Below, in pieces: positions 1 to 9,300 of a DNA stretch of 64,000 nucleotides (its first letter is position 1; the number at the start of each line of letters is the position of its first letter). The notes under the pieces were generated by a model. It had not been told where the DNA came from. It searched no databases and worked only from the letters and a program-made list of their open reading frames with translations. The DNA comes from Salinisphaera sp. G21_0 (GTDB lineage Bacteria > Pseudomonadota > Gammaproteobacteria > Pseudomonadales > Endozoicomonadaceae): assembly GCF_017744115.1 (NCBI RefSeq), contig NZ_JAGHQW010000009.1:79731-143730 (forward strand). Direction: 5' to 3'. Made by a program: the position numbers and the translations under genes.

Positions 1-110
1 GCTTGATTTGATTGGCGGTAGCGTGCTTTTTGGTTGGGTGTTCGGTTTTGCTGCTTGAGCTTTGCGAGCAGATCAAGAATCAAGACTTAATGGAATGGTC
101 CGCCCCGCTC

Positions 111-669
111 CCAAAACGGCTTCAAATGAGCCAAAATAGAGGTTCTGGAAGATGCTGAAAACGGTTTAACAGTGTTGTTCCGTGAACTGCTCAGTGAACT
201 GTACGAAGAGATGAAACACTTGGACGAGCGAGTAGAAAAGCTTGAACAAAAGCTCGAAACCATTGCAGCCAATAATGAAGCTTGCAAACTATTGCTAACC
301 ATACCCGGTATTGGGTTGCTCAGTGCTACGGCACTGTTTGCTGCGATTGGTGATATATCAGCATTTAAAAATGGCAGGGAAATGGCTGCCTGGCTGGGCT
401 TGGTGCCAAAGCAACAATCGACCGGTGGCGTGCCCACGTTGCTGGGGATCAGTAAACGGGGCGATACTTACCTGCGAACCCTGTTGATACACGGTGGCAG
501 AAACATCGTCAGGGTAGCCGACAAACACGACGATCGACGTAATAATTGGATTAAAGAGCTTGATCAGCGCAGGGGCAAGAATATATCAGCAGTAGCTGTT
601 GCCAATAAAAACGCTCGCATTGCCTGGGCTGTGTTAACCAAGAAAGAGCCGTACAAGGCAGCTGCATGA
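111..669 (+). pseudogene. IS110-family transposase, C-terminal remnant with frameshift
   Basis: Residues read from 172 contain the C-terminal Transposase_20 (IS116/IS110/IS902) region, including the helix-hairpin-helix-like IPGIGLLSATALFAAIG and the conserved GLVPKQQSTGG and RGDTYLRTLLIHG segments. The coding sense continues upstream in another frame at 111-140 (LPKRLQ) and joins the main frame through a one-base shift near 138-142. The N-terminal RuvC-like DEDD catalytic half is absent because the element is deleted between the left repeat and position 111. It is non-functional on its own. Confidence 0.8.
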
Positions 670-971
670 ACATAGTCATTAAACTATTAAACATTTGTCG
701 TTAGACAAGAAAAGCAAAAGCGTTTAATCAGTGTAAGAAGCCTGCAACGAGTTGCGCGGATAAAGTTCAAATGATGGCATAAAAGGTAAGACCTGCACTC
801 CCTTGAACCTGACCGGGGTCAGGGCCTGTAGAGGCCGAAGACTTGATGAGGTGGGAGTGAGCGGATTCCATCAGGGCCAGAGGCATTGAGACCTCACCCC
901 AAAGGCCGGTCTCTTTATTAAGAGAATGGAAGCATTACTCTTTAGTCATGATGGAAAACTTATCCTTGCAA
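670..971 (+). ncRNA. Candidate bridge/seek RNA region of IS1111-type element
   Basis: The 300 bases between the transposase stop and the right inverted repeat hold no gene. They contain GC-rich hairpins, for example cctgaccggggtcagg around 808-823 and a gaggtggga/cctcacc pairing further on. In IS1111-group elements the targeting RNA (bridge or seek RNA) is known to lie downstream of the transposase, so this is where it would be. No RNA model was run and the call rests on position and local pairing only. Confidence 0.3.
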
Positions 972-1156
972 AGCGGGGCGGACCATATATGACCCCGGTT
1001 TCTTGACCCCGGTTTCTTGATTGATGGGTATGAGTGGCGGGTGAATCGGTTCCGGATTTTTTGAACCGCAATGGGTGACGGCTCCCACAGATAAAATCCT
1101 GAAGCAAAATTCGGCAGGTAAACAAGACTCTCTTGATTAAAGCCGCGGGTAGAGAG

Positions 1157-2755
1157 TCACAGCCTGGTTTCCTCAATGCCCGGCATTAAGGCGACAGTCT
1201 CATTCACAGCTATTGTTCTTGGCAGTTTGACGGCTCTCCTTTTTTCTTGAAGGAGGCATTCCAGGCGGCGTTCCGTCACTAGATGGCCGCTCTTGCCTGC
1301 AGCCTTCAAAGGCGACCTGGCGAAGCACCATTTAAATACCCGGTATTTCCCGAGAAAGCAAAGAGCCCATTTCTGTTCCGGGTCAGCGCCCTGTTCAAGC
1401 AAAAAATTCAGAACCGCGCCGTGCCCGTTCTGGGCAGCGACGAAGAGGGCGGTCGCTCCATCCTTGCAAGCGGCCGACAGGAACGCCCTGACCGCCGTGG
1501 ACTTGTCCGCCTCCGGCAGGCTTTCCACGGCCTCGTTGAGCGCCCCGACCAGGTATTTCACGACGCCGAGATGCCCGTTCTGGGCTGCGATGTAGAGGGC
1601 AGTCGCTCCGTCCTGGCAAGCGGTCGACAGGAACGCCCTGACCGCCCTGGACTTGTCCGCCTCCGGCAGGGTTTTCACGGCCTCGTTGAGCGCTTCGACC
1701 AGGTATTTCACCACGCCGAGATGCCCGGTCTGGGCAGCGATGAAGAGGGCAGTCGTTCCGCCTTTGCAAGCGGCCGACAGGAACCTCCTGACGGCCGTGG
1801 ACTTGTCCGCCTCCGGCAAGGTTTCCACGGCGTCGTTGAACGACTCGACCAGGCATTTAACGACGCCGAGATGCCCGCACTGGGCAGCGATGTAGAGGGC
1901 GGCCGTTCCGCCTTTGCAAGCGCTCGACAGGAACGCTCTGACGGCCGTGGATTTGTCCACCTCCGGCAGGGTTTTCAAGGCCTCGTTGAGCGCTTCGACC
2001 AGGTATTTCACCACGCCGAGATGCCCGTTCTGGGCAGCGATGTAGAGGGCAGTCGTTCCGCCTTTGCAAGCGGCCGACAGGAACCTCCTGACGGCCGTGG
2101 ACTTGTCCGCCTCCGGCAGGGTTACCACGGCCTCGTTAAGCGCCTCGCTCAGGTATTTTACGACGTCAAGATGCCCGTTCTGGGCAGCGATTAAGAAGGC
2201 GGTCGCTCCGTTTTCGCAAGCACTCGACAGGAACACCCTGACCGCCGTGGACTTGTCCGCCTCTGGCAGGTTTCCCACGGCCTCGTTGAGCGCCTTGATC
2301 AGGCATTTTGCGACGTCGAGATGCCCGTTCTGGGCAGCGATGTAGAGGGCGGTTGCTCCGTCCTGGCAAGCGGCCGACAGGAACCTCCTGGCGGCCATGG
2401 ACTTGTCCGCCTCGGGCAGGGTTCCCACGGCCTCGCTGATAGCCTCGATCAGACATTTCGCGACGCCGAGATGCCCGTTCCGGGCAGCGATGAAGAGTGG
2501 ATACACATGCCAGGTAGTATTAGCAACTTTCGACGGGAATGACCTGTTCACCAGAGCCGGATCGTTCGCCAGCAACTCTTGAACCCAGGGAAGATTATTG
2601 CCGCGACAGGCCGCCAGTATCGGGGCCTCACCGTTTGGATTTGATCTGTCGTCATCGACAGCACTGGCAAAGGAAGGCGCAGCACTCGGCCCCGATAAGG
2701 GGGCGTGTTGAGCGGTTAACCGGCAGGTAGAAAAACGACTCCGGATAGCATCCAT
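1157..2755 (-). CDS. Ankyrin-repeat protein with 50-residue repeat units
   Basis: A protein of about 532 residues. After a variable N-terminus it carries eight ankyrin-type units with the pattern TALYIAAQNGHLxVVKYLxEA, each followed by a conserved linker (LPEADKSTAVRxFLSxAC), giving a strict 50-residue period. The C-terminus is basic and unrelated. I chose the ATG at 2755 because a TATAAT-like box lies about 35 bases upstream and the 78 residues before it (the frame is open from 2989) look non-coding. No signal peptide is seen. Ankyrin proteins of this kind in symbionts are usually host-interaction proteins; the partner is unknown. The gene sits alone between an IS110 relic and an IS66 relic, suggesting acquisition or reshuffling by mobile DNA. 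Confidence 0.8.
   Translation of the reverse strand: MDAIRSRFSTCRLTAQHAPLSGPSAAPSFASAVDDDRSNPNGEAPILAACRGNNLPWVQELLANDPALVNRSFPSKVANTTWHVYPLFIAARNGHLGVAKCLIEAISEAVGTLPEADKSMAARRFLSAACQDGATALYIAAQNGHLDVAKCLIKALNEAVGNLPEADKSTAVRVFLSSACENGATAFLIAAQNGHLDVVKYLSEALNEAVVTLPEADKSTAVRRFLSAACKGGTTALYIAAQNGHLGVVKYLVEALNEALKTLPEVDKSTAVRAFLSSACKGGTAALYIAAQCGHLGVVKCLVESFNDAVETLPEADKSTAVRRFLSAACKGGTTALFIAAQTGHLGVVKYLVEALNEAVKTLPEADKSRAVRAFLSTACQDGATALYIAAQNGHLGVVKYLVGALNEAVESLPEADKSTAVRAFLSAACKDGATALFVAAQNGHGAVLNFLLEQGADPEQKWALCFLGKYRVFKWCFARSPLKAAGKSGHLVTERRLECLLQEKRRAVKLPRTIAVNETVALMPGIEETRL
1400..2512. repeat. Tandem 150-bp repeats, eight units, in the ankyrin gene
   Basis: The marker gatgcccgttctgggcagcg recurs with small changes at about 1420, 1570, 1720, 1870, 2020, 2170, 2320 and 2470, an exact 150-base period. 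Neighbouring units are highly similar at DNA level, pointing to recent unequal recombination or gene conversion. Confidence 0.9.
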
Positions 2756-2788
2756 CAATTGGCCACTCGATACGATACGGAAAGTGGA

Positions 2789-2794
2789 ATTATA
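2789..2794 (-). promoter_or_regulatory. Possible -10 box of the ankyrin gene
   Basis: On the minus strand a perfect TATAAT lies 34 bases before the chosen ATG at 2755. No convincing -35 box is visible at the usual distance, so this is a weak call used mainly to support the start choice. Confidence 0.3.
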
Positions 2795-3033
2795 GGTGTT
2801 CAATCGTTTTTGTCTTTTTTTTTCTCGCGTTAAGAAAGGGTCAGAGACGCCAGGGTGGGTGGGCGCAGTTTGCAGTCTGCGGAGGCGCGGAGGCCCAAGG
2901 CAAAGAAGCGCTGCCCGGGAAGGCCGTCTGTCCGCCGGTACGATGGTAGGGATCGGGGAAAGACAAAAATCAGGGTCATCATTTTGCATAACACGTGTCG
3001 TTTATGGTGATAAACAAACAATATATTTGCACA

Positions 3034-3689
3034 ATGAAAGACCTGCCCCCAGCTTTTCTGACCCCAGCTTTTCAGGAACGTATTGAGCTGCCCCCGGAAG
3101 AGAAGCAGGGTGCCATTGAGACCTTCTTCACCAAAGTCCGGGAGGAGCTGGATATCATTCCCAAATCCGCAGTGACCGTTAGCATGCTGGCCTGGATCAT
3201 CATTGCCAAATATTGCGATGCCCTGCCATTGTTCCGGCAGGAAAAAATACTGGCACGCTATGGCGACTCCATTACCCGGACGACCATGGCCAACTGGCTG
3301 ATCCGGTTGTCCCTGCAACTGCAGTCCCTGATCAACCTGATGGCAGACCATCAGCGAGCTGGGCACATCATAAATGCTGATGAAACCCGGATCCAGGTAC
3401 TCAAGGAACTCAGCAGGGCCATCCACTCGGATAAGTACATGTGGGTGACCCTGGGTGGCCCACCAAGGCAACCGGCGGTGCTGTTCCATTACGATCCATC
3501 CCTGGGCAAGGAGGTTCCCCGGCACCTGTTCGAAGGGTTCAGCGGTTACCTGCAAACTGACGGCTATGCCAGTTACAGTGCCGAAACGGTTGAGAAACTG
3601 GAGCAGCTTCTACCCTGGGCAGTGAAGGCATCTCAAGAATAAGCCGATCCGGCGGGGTTGGCTATTACGCTGGTTAAATTAGCGTTTAC
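3034..3689 (+). mobile_element. IS66-family remnant with internally deleted tnpC
   Basis: The reading frame 3034-3642 is a patched tnpC. It has a piece ending REELDIIP, a jump to the DDE core region (KYCDALPLFRQEKI, NADETRIQV, HLFEGFSGYLQTDGYASY), then a second jump straight to the extreme C-terminus TVEKLEQLLPWAVKASQE. Full IS66 TnpC is near 500 residues; this frame has about 200. The right terminal repeat is seen at 3660-3689 (gctggttaaattagcgttta), matching the ends at 46080 and 49008. No left terminal repeat is visible near 3000, and tnpA and tnpB are missing. Confidence 0.8.
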
Positions 3690-3861
3690 GTTCTATTGTT
3701 GTCATCCCCAGCCGATTCTCCAACTGGAAACAGGTAATCCCCGAAGAAACCATGCAGTCACCTTCCTCCTCAGTAACCGCAGACACGGCATCCCCTTAAC
3801 ATTCACTGAAGCCGGAAGGCACCAGCCAGCAAACAGCCGAAAACAAGAAAGAAAGCGATCC

Positions 3862-4473
3862 ATGTCAGGTTACCAGGTGGAACAGACAACAACGGTCACT
3901 GGAACATTTCCACCGCATCAACTGCAATCTGAATCCGGGCCCATCCCATCCATAAAGCGCAGGCGTGTTACTGACAACAGCAGGAGTATTGTGTGTTCTG
4001 CAACTTCGCTACCTGCTAATCCGGAGCCAATGGAGACCGAACCGGCCATGCCTGCTGACGCAGCCTCCAGGCTTCCGGGAGTGATCAGTTCCATATCAAG
4101 AAATCTACCAACCCTCAGCGACAACAGTCTATTAACTGGCAATGAACATACCTCAGCGATGGTGCAGGTCATGCCTGACCCAATGGAGGATGTACCGCTC
4201 ACTACAGAAATTAGTGAAACATCAATTTCAGAATTTTCTGTAAGCCAGCAAAATGAACTGCGAACACATTTAAAAAAGCAAGAAATTCAAGCAATATTAA
4301 CGAATGCCGGGACTTTTCTGAAAAACCTCAAAGACAGGAAAATCCAGTTAGCGCGAGACAGGGGAAAGCCGCCCGTACATTCCCTCTTTTCCAAGTTAAA
4401 AAACTTCAGCATTGTTAAAGATTCAGCAACGGTTGCTGGAAGGAATGCTGCTCACAAACCACTCTCTACCTGA
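3862..4473 (+). CDS. Hypothetical protein with basic KRRR patch, putative effector
   Basis: A protein of about 203 residues that I do not recognise. The frame is open from 3658, but the first part is the IS66 end, so the ATG at 3862, after a purine-rich stretch, is the better start. The first half is rich in Ser, Thr and Pro and looks disordered. It contains SIKRRRV near residue 34, resembling a monopartite nuclear localisation signal. The second half has a charged helical region (NELRTHLKKQEIQAILTNA) that could form a short coiled coil. No signal peptide or membrane segment is seen. Composition and position next to mobile DNA resemble secreted effectors, but no family evidence supports that. 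Confidence 0.5.
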   Translation: MSGYQVEQTTTVTGTFPPHQLQSESGPIPSIKRRRVTDNSRSIVCSATSLPANPEPMETEPAMPADAASRLPGVISSISRNLPTLSDNSLLTGNEHTSAMVQVMPDPMEDVPLTTEISETSISEFSVSQQNELRTHLKKQEIQAILTNAGTFLKNLKDRKIQLARDRGKPPVHSLFSKLKNFSIVKDSATVAGRNAAHKPLST

Positions 4474-4585
4474 ACTAGAGAAAATACCGGATCTCTGCTT
4501 TTCAAACCGAGTGTCAACGATGATAAAAGAGGGGTGATAATCGGGAAATGCAGAATTTGAACTGTTGGAACCCCACCAAAGCCGA

Positions 4586-4807
4586 ATGACTTATGTTGAA
4601 TTAAGCACTGCTATCTGCAAAATGAGCTACGCAGTGGATTCAGAAACACGGAAAGAATGGAATGACGCCAGCGAGAAAAGGAGAAGAGACCCACTTGGGC
4701 TTGATGAAATAGTGGAATGGAATTTGGATTCATTGGCGACAGAGTCAGAACTGGTCAACAACGATGACTGGATGGAAGAGTTCCTACAAGGGCTATGTTG
4801 TGTTTAA
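4586..4807 (+). CDS. Small acidic hypothetical protein
   Basis: A frame of about 73 residues from the ATG at 4586 (a TTG at 4565 would add seven). It is rich in Asp and Glu with a helical look (RKEWNDASEKRRRDP, ELVNNDDWMEEFLQG). No family is recognised and there is no good ribosome binding site. It follows the 3862-4473 gene by about 110 bases and could be a decayed continuation of a longer ancestor in another frame. Confidence 0.3.
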   Translation: MTYVELSTAICKMSYAVDSETRKEWNDASEKRRRDPLGLDEIVEWNLDSLATESELVNNDDWMEEFLQGLCCV

Positions 4808-4931
4808 GGGTTGAAAGTGAATAAATTCCAAAATCTTGTTGGTCAACCGATCAGTTGTTAAAGCATTAATGCCAGCTAGGAGGCTTGAAATAATTCCTCA
4901 TTGAAATTTGGAAGCGATTAAAGGCAGTTCC

Positions 4932-6185
4932 TCAGCTTGCCGGTTTAGCCGTATCTTCGCTTTCCAGGAACTCCTCAGCATCAGAACGCGGGTCAATCTG
5001 CGCAACAATAGGTGTTGTGCGTGGTACTGGAATAAAGTGCTGCTCTTCGCTGGTGTAGATCGCAGGACGGTAAGCCATCCGAATCAGGAAGAAAAGACCG
5101 GTAGTGCCCATCACCGTGATGAAATACAGCATCAGGCCTTCAGGAATGTGGCTCATAAACAGTGAAGCGAAGATCGGGCCGATACACGCACCAAGGCTAT
5201 AGGCCAGCAGAAGTCCCTGAGTGCCGGCAACAATATCATCCGGGTGCATATGATCACAGCCGTGGCTGATGGCCAGTGGATAGAGCGTGAAGGTAGCGCC
5301 GCCAAACAGAAACAGTGCCGGATAATACAGCCAGCTCTCGTGGGAACTGAGGATCAGGGCAAAGCAAATAGCACAGCCAGCCAGGGCAACCAGAATCAAC
5401 ATTTTACGCCGATCGATAATATCTGACAGGTAGCCCACCGGAAACTGCAGTGCCATTCCGCCAATCATGGTGATGGCCAGAAAGAGCGCGACGGTGTGAT
5501 CATCACTGCCGCTGAGGTCGGCCAGGTAGATGGGCAACATTGAATACAAACCACCCAGTACCAGGCCACCGGCAAAACAGCCGAGTACTCCGGAGGGTGT
5601 CAGTTCAAACAGCTTTCTGAATCCCAGGGTAGAAGCCTCTTCAATTTCCGGTGTCGGGATTCGGGTCATGGCCGGTGGAAAGATCGATAATGACAGGAGA
5701 ATACCGATCAGGATAAACGGCATCAGACTGCTGCTGTCAAGGAAGCCGACAAACAGCTGTCCGATAGCGTTGGCACCATAGAGTGACACCATGTAGAAAG
5801 ACAGTACTCTGCCGCGGTTGGCGCTGTCACTTTCACAGAGCAGCCATGACTCAACCACAACAAATATACCCGCCACCGCCATGCCATTAAGGAAGCGCAG
5901 TATCAGCCAGCTGGTGGTATTCTCCGAGAGTGCCAGGCTCAGTACGGTGGCACAGAGCAACGCCATAAAGCAGGCAAACGAGCGAATATGGCCTACCCGG
6001 CAAACAATGCTTTCTGAGCGAAATGACCCGGCCAGTAATCCCAGGTAGTAGGCGGTACCCATAAGGCCGGCCAGAAAGTCATTGCCATCTGTCGCATTGA
6101 TTCTCAGGGGAATCAGAGTCGTCAGGTATCCGCTGGCCAAAGCGAAAATAAACATGCCTGACAGTGGCGCAACAAAACGTATCAT
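4932..6185 (-). CDS. MFS transporter, YcaD-like
   Basis: A 417-residue major facilitator with about twelve hydrophobic helices. The motif-A-like loop between helices 2 and 3 is atypical, while the segment IFVVVESWLLCESDSANRGRV strongly resembles E. coli YcaD, which has VVVES followed by NRGR at the same place. The C-terminal tail of about 40 residues is hydrophilic. It would act in the inner membrane as a proton-driven carrier of unknown substrate. The gene stands alone, transcribed toward the orphan genes at 3.9-4.8 kb. Substrate specificity cannot be told from sequence. Confidence 0.85.
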   Translation of the reverse strand: MIRFVAPLSGMFIFALASGYLTTLIPLRINATDGNDFLAGLMGTAYYLGLLAGSFRSESIVCRVGHIRSFACFMALLCATVLSLALSENTTSWLILRFLNGMAVAGIFVVVESWLLCESDSANRGRVLSFYMVSLYGANAIGQLFVGFLDSSSLMPFILIGILLSLSIFPPAMTRIPTPEIEEASTLGFRKLFELTPSGVLGCFAGGLVLGGLYSMLPIYLADLSGSDDHTVALFLAITMIGGMALQFPVGYLSDIIDRRKMLILVALAGCAICFALILSSHESWLYYPALFLFGGATFTLYPLAISHGCDHMHPDDIVAGTQGLLLAYSLGACIGPIFASLFMSHIPEGLMLYFITVMGTTGLFFLIRMAYRPAIYTSEEQHFIPVPRTTPIVAQIDPRSDAEEFLESEDTAKPAS

Positions 6186-6370
6186 AGTTTGTAGCCCGAT
6201 AACGGTGTTAATAAGTAGTTAACCAAATGAGCGTTGTATTCCGGGTTTTATCGGCCTGACAGGAAAGCGGAATAGAGCAGCTCGACGGGATTGAAGATGT
6301 TCTCAGAAACGCTCTGGTTAAGATAATATTATGGTTCAGAATCCGTTATTTTGAGGAACTCTGCAACTGA

Positions 6371-9300
6371 TCAAAGGGTTGTACATGCCCACCCCGCTGG
6401 TGCATTCTGCGGGGCACCAAGCTTTAATATCTTCTTTGGCACCAGCATTGGCCATTCTCTCGGGGAGCCATTGTCGGTGAAGTAGGGACGCTTCTCGCTG
6501 ATCACGGCAATACCACGTTTCTTCAGTACTTTCCGGGCTTCCTCCGAAGCCAGCGTTTCCTGCGTCAAGGTGCCCGGATTCATCCGTATACCTTCGCTCT
6601 TCAGCCGCTGCACCTCTTGCGCCAGTGCCTGTTGCGTTGCCGGGCTCAGCAGTGATGGGTCATGTTCGTACTGCATCTTTTCCAGCAGCGTCATTCCTGT
6701 CGGAATCGCCACCTGCCGCAGATCATACCAGCTGTTATGAATACCATAAGTGACCCCTTTGTTCTGATCAGCCTTGCAGGCCCGGTGGCCAGGGTCTGAA
6801 CAGACAATAATACCAGCCTCCCGGGCCATTTTGCGCCGGACATTGTCATCAATAAACTGCATCATTCTCTGCACTGGCTCAGTTGTCCATTCAAAATTTT
6901 CAGAGATCCTGGAGCCGCCATGCTCATTCAGACCATAGACTTCGGTGTAGTCTTTTTTGCGATGATCCTGAAGTCGCGTGGTTATTCGCGCCAGATCAGC
7001 CGCACCGTGCATGGCGGCTTCCAGGTGACGTTGGAATTCACCCTTGTTGCCAGGCCCGGGGGTAAACTTTCCAGTCAGCTTCGGTGGTAAATCAAGACGT
7101 GCAGCATCAAAACCCGGGGGCTCAGTCACCGTGAATCCGGGAAAATCAGCCCCGACCCCATAACAACGGATAATGTCCAGTCGATCCGCAAAGCGTAATA
7201 TGCGCAGATACCAGCGCACAGGGTCAGGCAGGTTCTGCTCGTCTTTACCCCTGGTATCGTTTTCCTTGCTGACCATCGCCTGTGCGATATTACCCAGTAG
7301 CAGTTCAGGGTAGTGCCCGGTCAGGTCCCGTTTGAAATAGCCCGCAGACCTTGTTTCTTCCGCGGATTTGTCGACATCTTCGGCAGCGGCATCATGGAAG
7401 ATAATCGCCAGTGCCAGAAGTTCTTTTTCTATTTTTTTCAGGCGACACAGCTGAAATTTTTCCAGCAATTCCATATACCAGAGCCCATTATTCCTGGCCC
7501 GCAGAACATGACTGCAGCTGTGCTGTGGTTTCCACACGGTTGGCATGGTCTGTCTGGCAAGGCTCTTGATCACCCGTTCCGGTCCCGGGCGGCGGTAATA
7601 ATGCTGCAACACCGTCAGGATGGTTTTTTCATTATCACCGACATGATCAGGCAGGACCGGCGGTTCGCTGAAGGCGTTCACCAAAAACTGTAACGCTGCG
7701 GGTGACTCAGCTGCCAATGATGTTGCCGATGTGCCGGGATCGTCGTGATGGAGCGATTGTTTCAGGCGCGCATTTTCACGCCGAGCCCACTGTACATGCT
7801 CTGGCCAATGCTGGTAGAAAAGATAAGTTTCCCGTTGCTTCCATAGATTATCAAGCCAATTGGTATAATCATTTGGAGAAAAATCATCAACAATCATCTT
7901 ACCTTTAAGATCTCGCTTCTGCATATTGGATTTAAAAGATTTCATGAAGTTTTTGTTCAGGGAAGCTCCTGAGTAAAACAGGGCCAGTAAGTGAGACTTG
8001 ATGGTGTCGAGAGTCGGGAATCTGCAATCTTTCACATATTGTTGCACTATCTCTTCCAGAGCGTCCTGCCGTTGCTGTTGACTAAGCCCCTGACAAATGC
8101 GGTCAAATTCAACAACGGCACCCGGACAGCAGGTCAAAGGTATCTGTCTGAGATGGAGCAGAGTCAGGAAGTCAAATGGACTAAAGGCAGCCAGCATGCA
8201 ATTCATTATGCCCAGAGGCATTGTGTTACTGTCAAAACGGTCCATCCAGTAAATGAATGACACGCACCACTCTTTCGGCAGGCTTGCCCCACTGTGCAAA
8301 AGCAGCTGAAACATTCGGTAAGCTTCTTTCTCCTGTTTCTTAATGTGCTTCTGCTCAGGATGTGAGTATCTGCACATTTCGGAAGTCAGGAGCATTTCAA
8401 GCAAAGATTCAAAACTTCCTTTATGAAAAAAAGGCTGGTGGATTGGCAAGCCACTCTGTTTTAATCCCAGAAGTTTCTCGTAACTGTAACAACCGGGATC
8501 ACTCACCAGCTGGATGGCCTGTTGCAATTTGTGCTCAACATCTGGTGAGACGGTTAATTCTGAGCCCAGTGCCTGTGTCCGCAAAGACATTGGCAGCAGA
8601 TTTAACATGGCTCTGAAATTTTCTGGGGGTATGCCCTGTGAAATCGCAAAATAATCCAGAGAATCCTCATTCTTGGCCAGGTGTTTACTGTCCAGCTCAC
8701 CATCAAAATTGACCTGAACAGAACCTGTTCGGTGGCAATAAACAACCAGAGGCAATGATTCAAGACCCAATACCTCTTCACACTGACGCTTGTGCCACAG
8801 GGTATCGGCAATATTTATCTGTGCATCGAGGTATACAACGATGCATTTGATGTCTTCTTTGCCATATTTGGTGAGCACCAGTTCCGGGTAATCGAGTACA
8901 GGGGTGTCATTGCCGGGTTTCAATTTTGGTAAACTGAACGTTCCATCCTTTCGCAGATGTCCCGAGGTGAAACGATGAGGGTAAGCTCTCCAGATGACTT
9001 GTTCGCCATGCTCACGACGTCTATAGAACATTGATGGCAGATCTGGCAGCAGTTTTGCTCGCAGTTGTTCCGGAGTCAAGCCAGGCTCCAGCAGCAGACG
9101 TTGAGTATAAGCATCACATTTATAGACATACAGGCATTGTGGATCAACAATGCCTACCATCCATTGGCAATACCTCTTTGGTATGGGCTTGGTGGGCATC
9201 ATTCCCCCCGGCAGGACGAGGGAGAAGGGTCTTGGTGACCCCTTACCTGAAAAGTACTGTTTTTCTGTATTTAAATAAATTCGCCGAAACGCCAGACGCC

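Larger units (their letters stand above)
95..986 (+). mobile_element. Internally deleted IS110/IS1111-type insertion sequence
   Basis: A perfect 15-bp inverted repeat, atggtccgccccgct at 95-109 and its complement at 972-986, bounds the C-terminal part of an IS110-family transposase and a non-coding right end of about 300 bp. Subterminal inverted repeats are typical of the IS1111 branch, whose complete members are usually 1.3-1.5 kb. Here the left repeat is followed at once by the last third of the transposase, so roughly the first half of the gene has been lost. The element cannot encode an active recombinase but keeps both ends. The exact outer boundaries cannot be fixed without an intact copy. 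Confidence 0.65.

Noticed and set aside
1283..2194. A 303-residue plus-strand frame opposite the ankyrin repeats
   Set aside because: It is a product of the 150-bp repeat on the wrong strand; the minus strand carries the ankyrin pattern.
1400..2512. CRISPR array
   Set aside because: The tandem arrays here and at 22.7-24.6, 26.2-28.1 and 63.8-64 kb have long units with no unique spacers and encode protein repeats.
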